Below, in pieces: positions 1 through 5,901 of a DNA stretch of 7,956 bases. Every line of letters begins with the position of its first letter. The first letter of the stretch is position 1. Origin of the DNA: CAZSMC01 sp964607755 (lineage in GTDB: Bacteria; Zhuqueibacterota; Zhuqueibacteria; Residuimicrobiales; Krinioviventaceae). Below the pieces are notes generated by a model that made no database searches, was not told where the DNA came from, and was given only the letters and a program-made list of their open reading frames with translations. Location: the NCBI GenBank assembly GCA_964607755.1, contig CAZSMC010000126.1:1-7956 (forward strand), written 5' to 3'. The position numbers were made by a program, and so were the translations under genes.

Positions 1-1907
1 TTCGCAATATACTCTTTGGTGGAAAACGGGCGCTCTGCTTTGGGGACCAGTTCAACATCGATCTGCCCTTCATTGGCGATTTCATAGGTAACGAGTCCCC
101 AAACCTTTCCACCGGACAGTACAAAATACTTGTCCACATAGGGATCGTCTTGAACTATCTTTTCCAGACCTGCCATCAGGCTGTCGGTTCGGGCTACGGA
201 GGTGCCGGTCGGCAAAATCGCCTTTATCATGACCCGGCCGTCGTCCATTTTGGGCAGGAATTCGCTGCCGATCTTGCCAAAGTAAAAGACAGCGACAACC
301 AGCAACGCGATAAAAACCGCTGCGACAATCCAGCGGAACATCAGAAGAACATTAAGTAATCGGCGATAGAAGCGGTCGATCACTTCGATGAAACGGTCGG
401 CAAGGCTGCGATGTTCGCGGGGATGCCCCTTGGCGGTGACCAGATAGTGGGTCAACATGGGCGTTACTGTAAGCGCTACCAGTAACGATACAATCACGAT
501 CCCGGCAATTGAAAGAATCAATTCTTTAAACAACAGTGATGTCAGACCCGGAATGAGCAGAAACGGCAGGAACAGCGCCAAAAAAGTCAATGTGGAAGCC
601 AACACGGCGAGAGCAACTTCATCGGTTGCAGCCTCAGCTATGGTATTGAACCGCCTTCCTTTTTCAAGATGCATCCGGGTGATATTTTCGATCACCACGA
701 TGGAGTTGTCCAGCACCACGCCCATGGCAACCACCAATCCGCCCAGGGAAAATATGTTGATGGAAAAATTACCCAGCTTCATCAGGAAAAAATTAAACAG
801 AATAGTAACAGGCAGGGCGATGAGCATCACCAGCACCTGGCGCCAGTGTCCCAGAAAAACAAAGATGACCAGTATGACCAGCAGCACCGCAATAATGGCC
901 GAATCCCGAACGCCGGAAATAGCCTCTTTAATATAGTTCGCCTGATTTTCAACTGTATTGAAACGAATATCCGGCGGGACCGTGTTTTTTAGCTGCCGGG
1001 TTAACACATTAACGGCTTCGGCGACATCCACCGTGTTGGCGTCAGCCTGCTTGAGAATGTTTAATTTAATGGCGGGTTTTCCGTTAAACCGGGTAACGAC
1101 GCGCTCGTCCTCATGACCATCTTTCACGGTGGCCAGGTCTTTTAAACGCACCATCGAACCATTGTTATTGACAATAACCACATTGCGCACATCGTCCATA
1201 CCATGAAATTCTGCTGTGGTGCGCACAATGAATTCACGGCTGCCTTCGGTCACTCGTCCTGCCAGGCGTTCAATATTTTCCTCCCGCAGCCGACGGATAA
1301 TCTGATTCAGGGTTAAATCATAGGCAGTGAGCCTTTCAGGGTCCAAAAGCACCCGGATTTCCCGTTCCAATCCGCCCACAATTTCGGTGCCGGCCACGCC
1401 CTTGACGGCAAGAAACTGATCTTGCAGCACGTTCTCCGTCCAGGTGCGCAGTTTCACCATATCCCTGCCTTCTGACTGTACGATGAGCTGCACCACCGGC
1501 AACTGCGACGGATCAGCCTTGAACATGATGGGCGGGTCCACATCCGGCGGCAGCTTGCGGGTTGCCAGCCCCATTTTCGCCACCACATCCTGATAGGCCA
1601 CATCCACATCCGTGCCGTATTCAAAATTAATCAGCAGGGTGTACATACCCTCAATGCTGGATGATTCCAGATAGTCGAGATCATCCACGGTGCTCAAAGT
1701 TCGTTCCAGCGGATCGGCAATATTGTCGTTAATTTCCTCAGGAGTGGCGCCGCGCCAGTAGACATAGACCTTGATCATAGGATAAGTGATTTCCGGCAAA
1801 AAGTCGGTGGGCATGCGGGAATAGCCAAAATAACCGAGCAGTAACGCCGTGGCAATCAATACGATGGTTGCTACCGGGCGCTTGATGGCGATGGATGTAA
1901 GTTTCAT
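1..1907 (-). CDS. RND efflux pump, HAE1 type (C-terminal part cut off by window edge)
   Basis: Inner-membrane proton-driven exporter, the pump of the tripartite system formed with the two upstream genes. The frame is open from an ATG at 1907-1905 to the window edge, giving 635 residues; the family is usually just over 1000, so roughly 400 are missing. Visible in order: TM1 (about 10-30) followed by the family-typical FLPEI and GATPEEI; the first periplasmic porter region; the TM2-TM6 bundle from about residue 338; TM4 with LDNSIVVIENI, where Asp400-Asn401 occupies the place of the AcrB Asp407-Asp408 pair; TM7 (about 525-543); then EFLPKMDDG (549-557) opening the second periplasmic half. A GGAG ribosome site at 1917-1914 supports the start. 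The adaptor gene ends 78 bp upstream, with a hairpin between. The DN pair occurs in other HAE1 subgroups, as far as I recall. Substrate cannot be inferred. Family assignment is secure; the conserved TM10 lysine lies outside the window. Confidence 0.95.
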   Translation of the reverse strand, partial: MKLTSIAIKRPVATIVLIATALLLGYFGYSRMPTDFLPEITYPMIKVYVYWRGATPEEINDNIADPLERTLSTVDDLDYLESSSIEGMYTLLINFEYGTDVDVAYQDVVAKMGLATRKLPPDVDPPIMFKADPSQLPVVQLIVQSEGRDMVKLRTWTENVLQDQFLAVKGVAGTEIVGGLEREIRVLLDPERLTAYDLTLNQIIRRLREENIERLAGRVTEGSREFIVRTTAEFHGMDDVRNVVIVNNNGSMVRLKDLATVKDGHEDERVVTRFNGKPAIKLNILKQADANTVDVAEAVNVLTRQLKNTVPPDIRFNTVENQANYIKEAISGVRDSAIIAVLLVILVIFVFLGHWRQVLVMLIALPVTILFNFFLMKLGNFSINIFSLGGLVVAMGVVLDNSIVVIENITRMHLEKGRRFNTIAEAATDEVALAVLASTLTFLALFLPFLLIPGLTSLLFKELILSIAGIVIVSLLVALTVTPMLTHYLVTAKGHPREHRSLADRFIEVIDRFYRRLLNVLLMFRWIVAAVFIALLVVAVFYFGKIGSEFLPKMDDGRVMIKAILPTGTSVARTDSLMAGLEKIVQDDPYVDKYFVLSGGKVWGLVTYEIANEGQIDVELVPKAERPFSTKEYIA

Positions 1908-1926
1908 TTAATACTCCATTTTTAAC

Positions 1927-1987
1927 AGCCACAGAGACACCGAGTGCACAGAGATTTTTTTAATTATTTCTCTGTGCCTCTGTGGCT
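1927..1987. repeat. CACAGAG-type intergenic palindrome (hairpin)
   Basis: Imperfect inverted repeat. The outer arms are AGCCACAGAG (1927-1936) and CTCTGTGGCT (1978-1987), 10 bp perfect. The inner arms are GCACAGAGA (1946-1954) and TCTCTGTGC (1969-1977), 9 bp perfect. There is a 9-nt bulge on one side (1937-1945) and a 14-nt AT-rich loop (1955-1968). In the minus-strand transcript it folds between the adaptor stop codon and the pump ribosome site. Two bases of the adaptor's TAG stop (1988-1986) lie inside the outer arm. CACAGAG-rich palindromes of this kind recur between genes in many environmental bacterial genomes, so this is probably one copy of a dispersed family (from memory, not searched). 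It lacks a T-tract suited to termination on the minus strand. Confidence 0.75.
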
Positions 1988-2996
1988 ATTTATTCACCTG
2001 AATTTTCACAACCGTCCCTGTTTTCAACTGCTGTTGTCCCTCAATTACAATTTTATCTCCCGGAACTACACCGGAAAGGATTTCAAGCCAGCCGTCGGTT
2101 TGCAATCCGGTTTGCAGAATCTTTTCTTCGGCTTTGCCGTTACGGACAATAAAGCAGGTTTTATGCTGCGGTCGCTCGATCACCGCCTGCACCGGTATGG
2201 CCAGGGCATTTTCCATCGTTCGCGTAACAAACAACACCCGCACAAACATCCCTGCCCGCAGATTCGAACACGGGTTTTTCAGCTTGATTTCCACCATGCC
2301 ATTGCGGGTTTGGCTGTTCACCTGGGGATAGATGCGCTGGATGATTCCGTGGAATCGTTTTTCCGGGCAGGCATCCGCCAGTATTTCTGCCGTCTGTCCT
2401 GTCTTTAATTTTCGGATATTCAGCTCCGATACCGGCACATCCGCCAGAAGCCTGGCGCTGCTCTGAATCTCGAATAATTTGGTTTTTGCCGGCACCATGT
2501 CGCCCAGATCCACCCGGCGCCGGGAAACCACGCCTGCGATGGGTGACATAACCGGAATTTCTTTGTATTGCTGAAGAGCAAATTGATAGTCCTCTTGCGC
2601 TTGTTCCAGTTGTTTTTTCAATTCTGAATTATTGGGATTTTTTGTCAGCGCCTCCTGCTTTGCCTGAACCAGCAGCCGCGCCGAGTTGATGATATCCTCC
2701 CGCACCAGCGAGCTGAGCATGGCGACCACCTGGTTGCGCTGCACCTGATCACCTTCCCGAACCAGGAGTTTGGAAATTTTTCCCTCTGCGGTCGCCAGGA
2801 TATTGGCGACGTTTTCGGCACGCAGCGTGCCCGGCAACTGCAATTTTTCGGTCAGTTTCCGGGTTTGAACCGGCTGAACTTTTACCAGCTTTGCATCGGA
2901 TTTTTTAACTTCCGCAGGATTTTCCTGTTTCGAGCCGCAGCCATTGTTCAGCAGCAATGACAGAAATAAAATAAACACTATTGAAATTCGTTTCAT
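1986..2996 (-). CDS. RND efflux periplasmic adaptor (HlyD/AcrA family), lipoprotein
   Basis: Membrane-fusion protein that bridges the inner-membrane pump and the outer-membrane channel. It has 336 residues, within the usual range. An N-terminal hydrophobic stretch (4-16) ends in NNGC, which suggests a lipoprotein with lipidated Cys20; the lipobox is somewhat atypical, with Asn at -3 and -2. Next come the first lipoyl half (about 63-94, with VREGDQVQRNQVV), a short alpha-hairpin coiled coil (about 97-145), the second lipoyl half (SPIAGVVSRRRVDLGDMV, 151-168), then beta-barrel and membrane-proximal domains containing LRAGMFVRV and AIPVQAVI. The start ATG at 2996 is preceded by AGAGG five bases away. 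It lies between the channel and pump genes, the classic arrangement. The 3' end runs into a palindromic repeat that supplies the stop codon, so the natural C-terminus may have been altered slightly. Substrate unknown. Confidence 0.93.
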   Translation of the reverse strand: MKRISIVFILFLSLLLNNGCGSKQENPAEVKKSDAKLVKVQPVQTRKLTEKLQLPGTLRAENVANILATAEGKISKLLVREGDQVQRNQVVAMLSSLVREDIINSARLLVQAKQEALTKNPNNSELKKQLEQAQEDYQFALQQYKEIPVMSPIAGVVSRRRVDLGDMVPAKTKLFEIQSSARLLADVPVSELNIRKLKTGQTAEILADACPEKRFHGIIQRIYPQVNSQTRNGMVEIKLKNPCSNLRAGMFVRVLFVTRTMENALAIPVQAVIERPQHKTCFIVRNGKAEEKILQTGLQTDGWLEILSGVVPGDKIVIEGQQQLKTGTVVKIQVNK

Positions 2997-3029
2997 ATTT
3001 ACCTCTTAATATTTCCAATTTCCTGATTG

Positions 3030-3064
3030 AAACCTGGGGTGTGAAACTACACCTGTGCAGGTTT
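3030..3064. repeat. nested hairpin with AAACCTG/CAGGTTT arms
   Basis: The outer arms AAACCTG (3030-3036) and CAGGTTT (3058-3064) are a perfect 7-bp inverted repeat. They enclose inner arms GGTGT (3038-3042) and ACACC (3049-3053) around a 6-nt loop. It lies 34 bases upstream of the adaptor start codon in the direction of transcription. It could be part of a dispersed repeat or a 5' untranslated structure. Neither strand shows a proper T-tract after the stem, so I do not call it a terminator. Confidence 0.6.
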
Positions 3065-3197
3065 GACAGGGTTCAAGGCTCGTTTTTAAACATGTGTGTC
3101 GAGATATAGCAGCGCCGTCAAAATCGTGACTTTGCCGGGTGTTGCCACGCCACCAAAGCTTAGAAATACCCCGCTTGCTGTTTTCAGGGCTTTTCTG

Positions 3198-3233
3198 TTT
3201 TTTGCTCTGTCCCGAATCGATGAGAGCAAAAAA
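3198..3233. repeat. 11-bp perfect inverted repeat (TTTTTTGCTCT / AGAGCAAAAAA)
   Basis: Arms at 3198-3208 and 3223-3233 are perfectly complementary over 11 bp, with a 14-nt loop. The distal half of the stem is pure A/T, resembling an A-tract/T-tract terminator stem. On either strand, however, the 3' arm ends in A rather than T, so termination is unlikely. It sits about 57 bases downstream of the channel gene stop and could protect the 3' end of the message or mark an inserted repeat. Confidence 0.6.
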
Positions 3234-3290
3234 ACAAATCGACGCGAAACTATAAATAAAAATCACGGTGTTACTCATAAATGGATTCCT

Positions 3291-4583
3291 TTATAAAATT
3301 CCCATCACTGCCAGCAATCGGGCGCGGGCGATGTTGTAATCCAAAATCGCCTGATTCAGAGTCAACCGGCTGTCGAGCAGCGTCCTCTGAATATCGAGCA
3401 GATCGGTGTTTGAGCGCCTGCCGGCGTGGTATTCAATCAACGCCAGCCGGTAACTTTGCCGCGCCTGTTCCAGCGCTTTTTGCTGAATAGCGATCTGTTG
3501 TTCTCTTTCCTGCAATCGACTGTAGCTGTTTTTTACCTGCGTTGCCAGATTTTTTCTAAAAAATTCCCGCTGCCACATAATTTGTTCAGCACCGGCGCGG
3601 GCTTTATCGATTTTGGCGCCAATCGTGTTGCCGGCATAAAGCGGCATCTTGATATTCAACCCCCAGAAATAACGTTTGTTTTTATCAAATGAAAAAGATT
3701 CCGGACCAAATTCATAACCATAATACGCCTGCGCCGACACTTGCGGCAAGCGAGCAGCCCGCTCTGCTTTTACATTCTGTTCTGCCCGGTGCAGATCGTA
3801 CTCGAGTTGTTTCCAAACCGGATTGTGCTCGAGGGTAGTTGTCAGCAAATTGTCAGGATTTTCATCGAAAATCATTACCTGCAGAGAATCCTGTGGCACC
3901 AGGATTTGTGGTGATTGTCTCCCTAATAGTAAACTGATTTGGTGCGATACAGTCTGGTAATCATTTTCTGTTTTAAGCACCTTGCCCTCGTTTTCGGCAA
4001 TAGCAACGCCAATGCGTTCCAGTTCCAGTTGCGACATGCGTCCGGCTTCCACTAACAGGCGGGTGTAACGCTGCTGGACTTTTAGTTGTTTTCGATTTTC
4101 TAGCAGAATCTGCCTTTGACTGATCAGAGACTGCAATTGAAAATAATCGACGGTTACCGCCAGTTTAAGATTCAATTGTTCAGACAAAAATGCCTGTTCC
4201 AGCGCTTCAACCTCCGCCTCTGCCGCCTGTTTGGCATGCTTTAATTTTCCGCCAGTATAGATGGGTTGACTGATAGAAAGGCTGGGGAATAAATCATGTT
4301 GAATATTACCCAGCACCTGTTTTCTGAAACCGGGCACAATATCCAGATAACCATAACTGAAATTGGCATCGATCTTTGGAAGCATTTCTCCCTCTGCCTG
4401 TTGCAGCGATGCCAGACCGGCTTTAGTACGAGCCGCAGTTTTTTTCAACAGCTCATTATTGGAAAGCGCCTCTTGCAAAGCATCATTCAAAGAAATAGCG
4501 ACAGTATCCGTTGGCATCCGCTGCGCCAGAAGCATAGCCGGTATAAATATAGCAAATAAAAAGATGACGATTTTTCGTTTCAT
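3291..4583 (-). CDS. TolC-like outer-membrane efflux channel (OEP family)
   Basis: Outer-membrane beta-barrel with a periplasmic alpha-helical tunnel, the exit duct of the tripartite pump. It has 430 residues, normal for the family. A signal peptide covers 1-20 (cleavage likely after MLLA). Two OEP repeats follow. Repeat 1 (about 30-221) has LPKIDANFSYGY (69-80) and QPIYTGGKL (106-114) at the barrel strands. Repeat 2 (about 245-427) has LPQVSAQAYYGYE (279-291), MPLYAGNTIGAKID (313-326) and the closing helix from about 387 to 428, with DLLDIQRTLLDSRLTLNQA. Long coiled helices separate the strands. The ATG at 4583 has only a weak GGAT-type ribosome site. First gene of the efflux set. A 294-bp structured gap separates it from the adaptor gene, which is unusual for these operons. 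Confidence 0.95.
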   Translation of the reverse strand: MKRKIVIFLFAIFIPAMLLAQRMPTDTVAISLNDALQEALSNNELLKKTAARTKAGLASLQQAEGEMLPKIDANFSYGYLDIVPGFRKQVLGNIQHDLFPSLSISQPIYTGGKLKHAKQAAEAEVEALEQAFLSEQLNLKLAVTVDYFQLQSLISQRQILLENRKQLKVQQRYTRLLVEAGRMSQLELERIGVAIAENEGKVLKTENDYQTVSHQISLLLGRQSPQILVPQDSLQVMIFDENPDNLLTTTLEHNPVWKQLEYDLHRAEQNVKAERAARLPQVSAQAYYGYEFGPESFSFDKNKRYFWGLNIKMPLYAGNTIGAKIDKARAGAEQIMWQREFFRKNLATQVKNSYSRLQEREQQIAIQQKALEQARQSYRLALIEYHAGRRSNTDLLDIQRTLLDSRLTLNQAILDYNIARARLLAVMGIL

Positions 4584-4611
4584 ATGATATCCATTGATTG
4601 ATTTGATAATT

Positions 4612-4660
4612 AAAAAGCCAGAGACAGGGAAATGTTATCACCTTTCCTCTTTGTTCTCTG
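4612..4660 (-). terminator. possible terminator or attenuator between MauE-type gene and channel gene
   Basis: Read on the minus strand, CAGAGA (4660-4655) can pair with TCTCTG (4624-4619). Inside that, GGAAA (4647-4643) can pair with TTTCC (4632-4628) around a 10-nt loop. The structure is followed within three bases by a five-T run (4616-4612). It lies 28 bases past the MauE-type stop codon and about 30 bases before the channel start. The outer stem is only 6 bp with unpaired bases between the two stems, so it would be weak. Partial termination could lower efflux gene expression relative to the rhodanese pair. It may instead be a decayed copy of a CAGAGA-type repeat. Confidence 0.3.
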
Positions 4661-4687
4661 TATTTCAACGTTATAAATGAGCAGTAA

Positions 4688-5143
4688 TTAAAATCGGTTA
4701 TTTATTAGACGGTCTTGACTTTTGAATACAACTTGTAAATAAAGCGCAATCGAAACCAGTACCAGCATTACATTTTCAATGAGTTTTTTAATCCCGATGC
4801 GCGTGCCCTCATTGCCGGTGGAAAAACAGCCGCAGCTGATATCCAGACCCTGCGCCAGCGCCGAACTAACAGCAAAGAGAAAAACCAGATTCAACACCAC
4901 TAATATGAGCAGGGCTCCATGCAGCCATCTGCCAAAAATCAACAAAAGCCCGCAAAATAGTTCCAGCCAGGGCAGGATTGCCGCGGTCAGGGTGACCAAA
5001 AAATAAGGCACCAGGCGATAGTTATCGACTTGTTCAGCGAATGCGGCCGGGTTCATAATCTTTATAAAACCGGAATAAATAAAGAGCAGCGCCACAATCC
5101 AGCGTAATGCCAATACGACCCATTTCATCGTTTCACTTTTCAA
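4688..5143 (-). CDS. MauE/DoxX-type redox-associated membrane protein
   Basis: Small four-helix integral membrane protein of 151 residues, a normal length. Helices lie at about 9-28, 46-70, 74-97 and 120-140. The family signature is plain: IYSGFIKIMNP (22-32), the DNYRLVP segment (40-46), LPWLELFCG (57-65) and GLDISCGCF (99-107), with the paired cysteines Cys104 and Cys106. MauE-like proteins are linked to disulfide or thiol chemistry across the membrane; DoxX relatives take part in sulfur oxidation or redox. The start is taken as TTG at 5143-5141, because a strong AAAGGAGG lies nine bases upstream. An in-frame ATG at 5128 would give a protein five residues shorter but sits too far from that site. 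It overlaps the rhodanese gene by 11 bases, implying translational coupling and joint function. Confidence 0.88.
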   Translation of the reverse strand: MKSETMKWVVLALRWIVALLFIYSGFIKIMNPAAFAEQVDNYRLVPYFLVTLTAAILPWLELFCGLLLIFGRWLHGALLILVVLNLVFLFAVSSALAQGLDISCGCFSTGNEGTRIGIKKLIENVMLVLVSIALYLQVVFKSQDRLINNRF

Positions 5144-5708
5144 AATCGCCCGCCTCCTTTCCTTTCACGACCGGATATCGTTTTTTCCAATCGTTCAACC
5201 CGTCCTGATACACGGCAACCCGGTTAAATTCACGCAGCATCAGCTCGTACGCCAACAGCTCGCCCAGGTCACAGGGAGGGCCGTCGCAGTAGCAGACAAG
5301 CCATTTATCTTTGGGCAGCGCCGTGATCTGGTTTTCATACTCGTAAACAAACTCCACCGGCAAATGTCTTGCTCCGGGAAGATGTCCGGCTGTATATTCA
5401 GCCCGGGTTCTCGCATCCAGCAGCACGGCTTGCCCCCGGGAGACAAGCTGCCGCACTTGTTTTGTACTGACAACAATCAGCTCGCCGCTTTGGTTCGGCG
5501 CCATGGTCAAAGAATCACTTTGCCCGGCGATATTGTCCGATGGTAGGTCTTCTGTCAGCAGCGAATCAGGTGCATATTCCAATGACGGTCGAGTAAAAGA
5601 AAATTGCACTTTTCGAGGGTGAAACGCATTAACTGCCAGCCCGATGACCGCGGCAATAGCAGTTATTGCGATACCTTGTCGGAGTGCGCTTTTCGGAATC
5701 CATTTCAT
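5133..5708 (-). CDS. membrane-anchored periplasmic rhodanese-domain protein
   Basis: Probable sulfurtransferase or persulfide carrier in the periplasm. With the ATG at 5708 it has 191 residues. A single N-terminal anchor helix (about 11-29) is followed by a linker to about residue 75 and a single rhodanese domain (about 77-180). Domain landmarks are VLLDARTRAEYTAGHLPGA (95-113), the active-site strand and loop WLVCYCDGPPCD (136-147), with Cys141 as the expected nucleophile and extra cysteines at 139 and 146, and YQDGLNDWKKRYPVV (167-181) at the end. An in-frame upstream ATG at 5756 would add 16 basic, cysteine-rich residues; I prefer 5708 because it gives a normal signal anchor and has AAAGG just upstream. 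The C-terminus overlaps the MauE-type gene. Physiological sulfur donor and acceptor are unknown. Confidence 0.88.
   Translation of the reverse strand: MKWIPKSALRQGIAITAIAAVIGLAVNAFHPRKVQFSFTRPSLEYAPDSLLTEDLPSDNIAGQSDSLTMAPNQSGELIVVSTKQVRQLVSRGQAVLLDARTRAEYTAGHLPGARHLPVEFVYEYENQITALPKDKWLVCYCDGPPCDLGELLAYELMLREFNRVAVYQDGLNDWKKRYPVVKGKEAGDFEK
5153..5160 (-). promoter_or_regulatory. ribosome binding site deciding a TTG start
   Basis: AAAGGAGG on the minus strand, nine bases upstream of the TTG at 5143-5141 and inside the end of the rhodanese gene. It fixes the MauE-type start at TTG rather than the ATG 15 bases further on. Confidence 0.7.
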
Positions 5709-5723
5709 GCAACACCTTTTCCT

Positions 5724-5737
5724 GTTATTAACATAAC
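5724..5737. promoter_or_regulatory. small palindrome GTTAT-n4-ATAAC upstream of rhodanese start
   Basis: Perfect 5-bp arms around TTAA or its reverse, 15 bases upstream of the rhodanese start codon and overlapping the area where a promoter or leader would lie. It could be an operator for a dimeric regulator, but the site is short and no regulator gene is visible nearby. Chance occurrence in AT-rich DNA is quite possible. Confidence 0.2.
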
Positions 5738-5774
5738 ACATTTGCTTGTTTGACAATGGACAGGAGGACAGAGG

Positions 5775-5783
5775 ATTTTAGCA
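5775..5783 (-). promoter_or_regulatory. possible extended -10 promoter element for the rhodanese-efflux genes
   Basis: The minus strand reads TGCTAAAAT, matching the extended -10 form TGnTATAAT at all but one informative position, about 67 bases before the rhodanese start codon. No good -35 hexamer lies at the usual distance. A TTGACG (5813-5808) is 27 bases away, which is too far. This assumes sigma-70-like promoters, which may not hold for this organism. Confidence 0.25.
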
Positions 5784-5836
5784 GGTAAAATTCAAATCTT
5801 CTTTTTTCGTCAACCTGTTCTGAACAATAAAGACTC

Positions 5837-5860
5837 TTGCAAAGGTATCAGACCTTGCAA
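5837..5860. repeat. TTGCAAAGGT / ACCTTGCAA palindrome
   Basis: The arms TTGCAAAGGT (5837-5846) and ACCTTGCAA (5852-5860) are complementary except for one extra A in the first arm, and enclose the 5-nt loop ATCAG. It sits between the exported helical protein and the rhodanese gene. I recall palindromes with this TTGCAAAGGT core recurring between genes in several environmental genomes, so it is probably a degenerate member of a dispersed family (not searched). The T-tract expected of a terminator is missing. Confidence 0.55.
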
Positions 5861-5875
5861 ACGAGAATTCTGATT

Positions 5876-5893
5876 ATCCTGTTCATCCTGTCG
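5876..5893. repeat. tandem ATCCTGTtc / ATCCTGTcg motif
   Basis: Two adjacent 9-mers, ATCCTGTTC (5876-5884) and ATCCTGTCG (5885-5893), sharing their first seven bases. They lie immediately past the stop codon of the exported helical protein. On the minus strand the motif reads ACAGGATgaACAGGAT. Arrays of ACAGGAT are a common intergenic filler in many bacterial genomes. A related ACAGGAGG-like string lies at 5760-5769, at the other end of this spacer. Confidence 0.5.
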
Positions 5894-5901
5894 TCTTACA
5901 A

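Larger units (their letters stand above)
2997..3290. other. structured 294-bp intergenic stretch between channel and adaptor genes
   Basis: No convincing gene. A 90-codon minus-strand frame (3278-3006) starts 12 bases after the channel stop and has an AAGGA site eight bases before its ATG. However, only its first 20 or so residues look protein-like (hydrophobic); the rest is a low-complexity mix rich in Ser, Lys and Cys with no family resemblance. The stretch contains two clear hairpins, listed separately (3030-3064 and 3198-3233). The strong ribosome site placed where the next operon gene would be expected suggests a former start region disrupted by inserted non-coding sequence. The adaptor has its own AGAGG site at the far end. 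Confidence 0.6.

Noticed and set aside
457..992. Two plus-strand open frames
   Set aside because: Both lie antisense to the pump coding sequence, which has clear family motifs throughout; their translations are low-complexity shadows.
1944..2408. 154-codon plus-strand frame
   Set aside because: Antisense to the adaptor, rich in His, Arg and Phe in the way typical of shadow frames, with no recognisable motif.
3006..3278. 90-codon minus-strand frame with a good ribosome site
   Set aside because: Beyond the first 20 or so hydrophobic residues the composition is not protein-like, it spans two palindromes, and it matches no family I know. Kept as an intergenic stretch rather than a gene.
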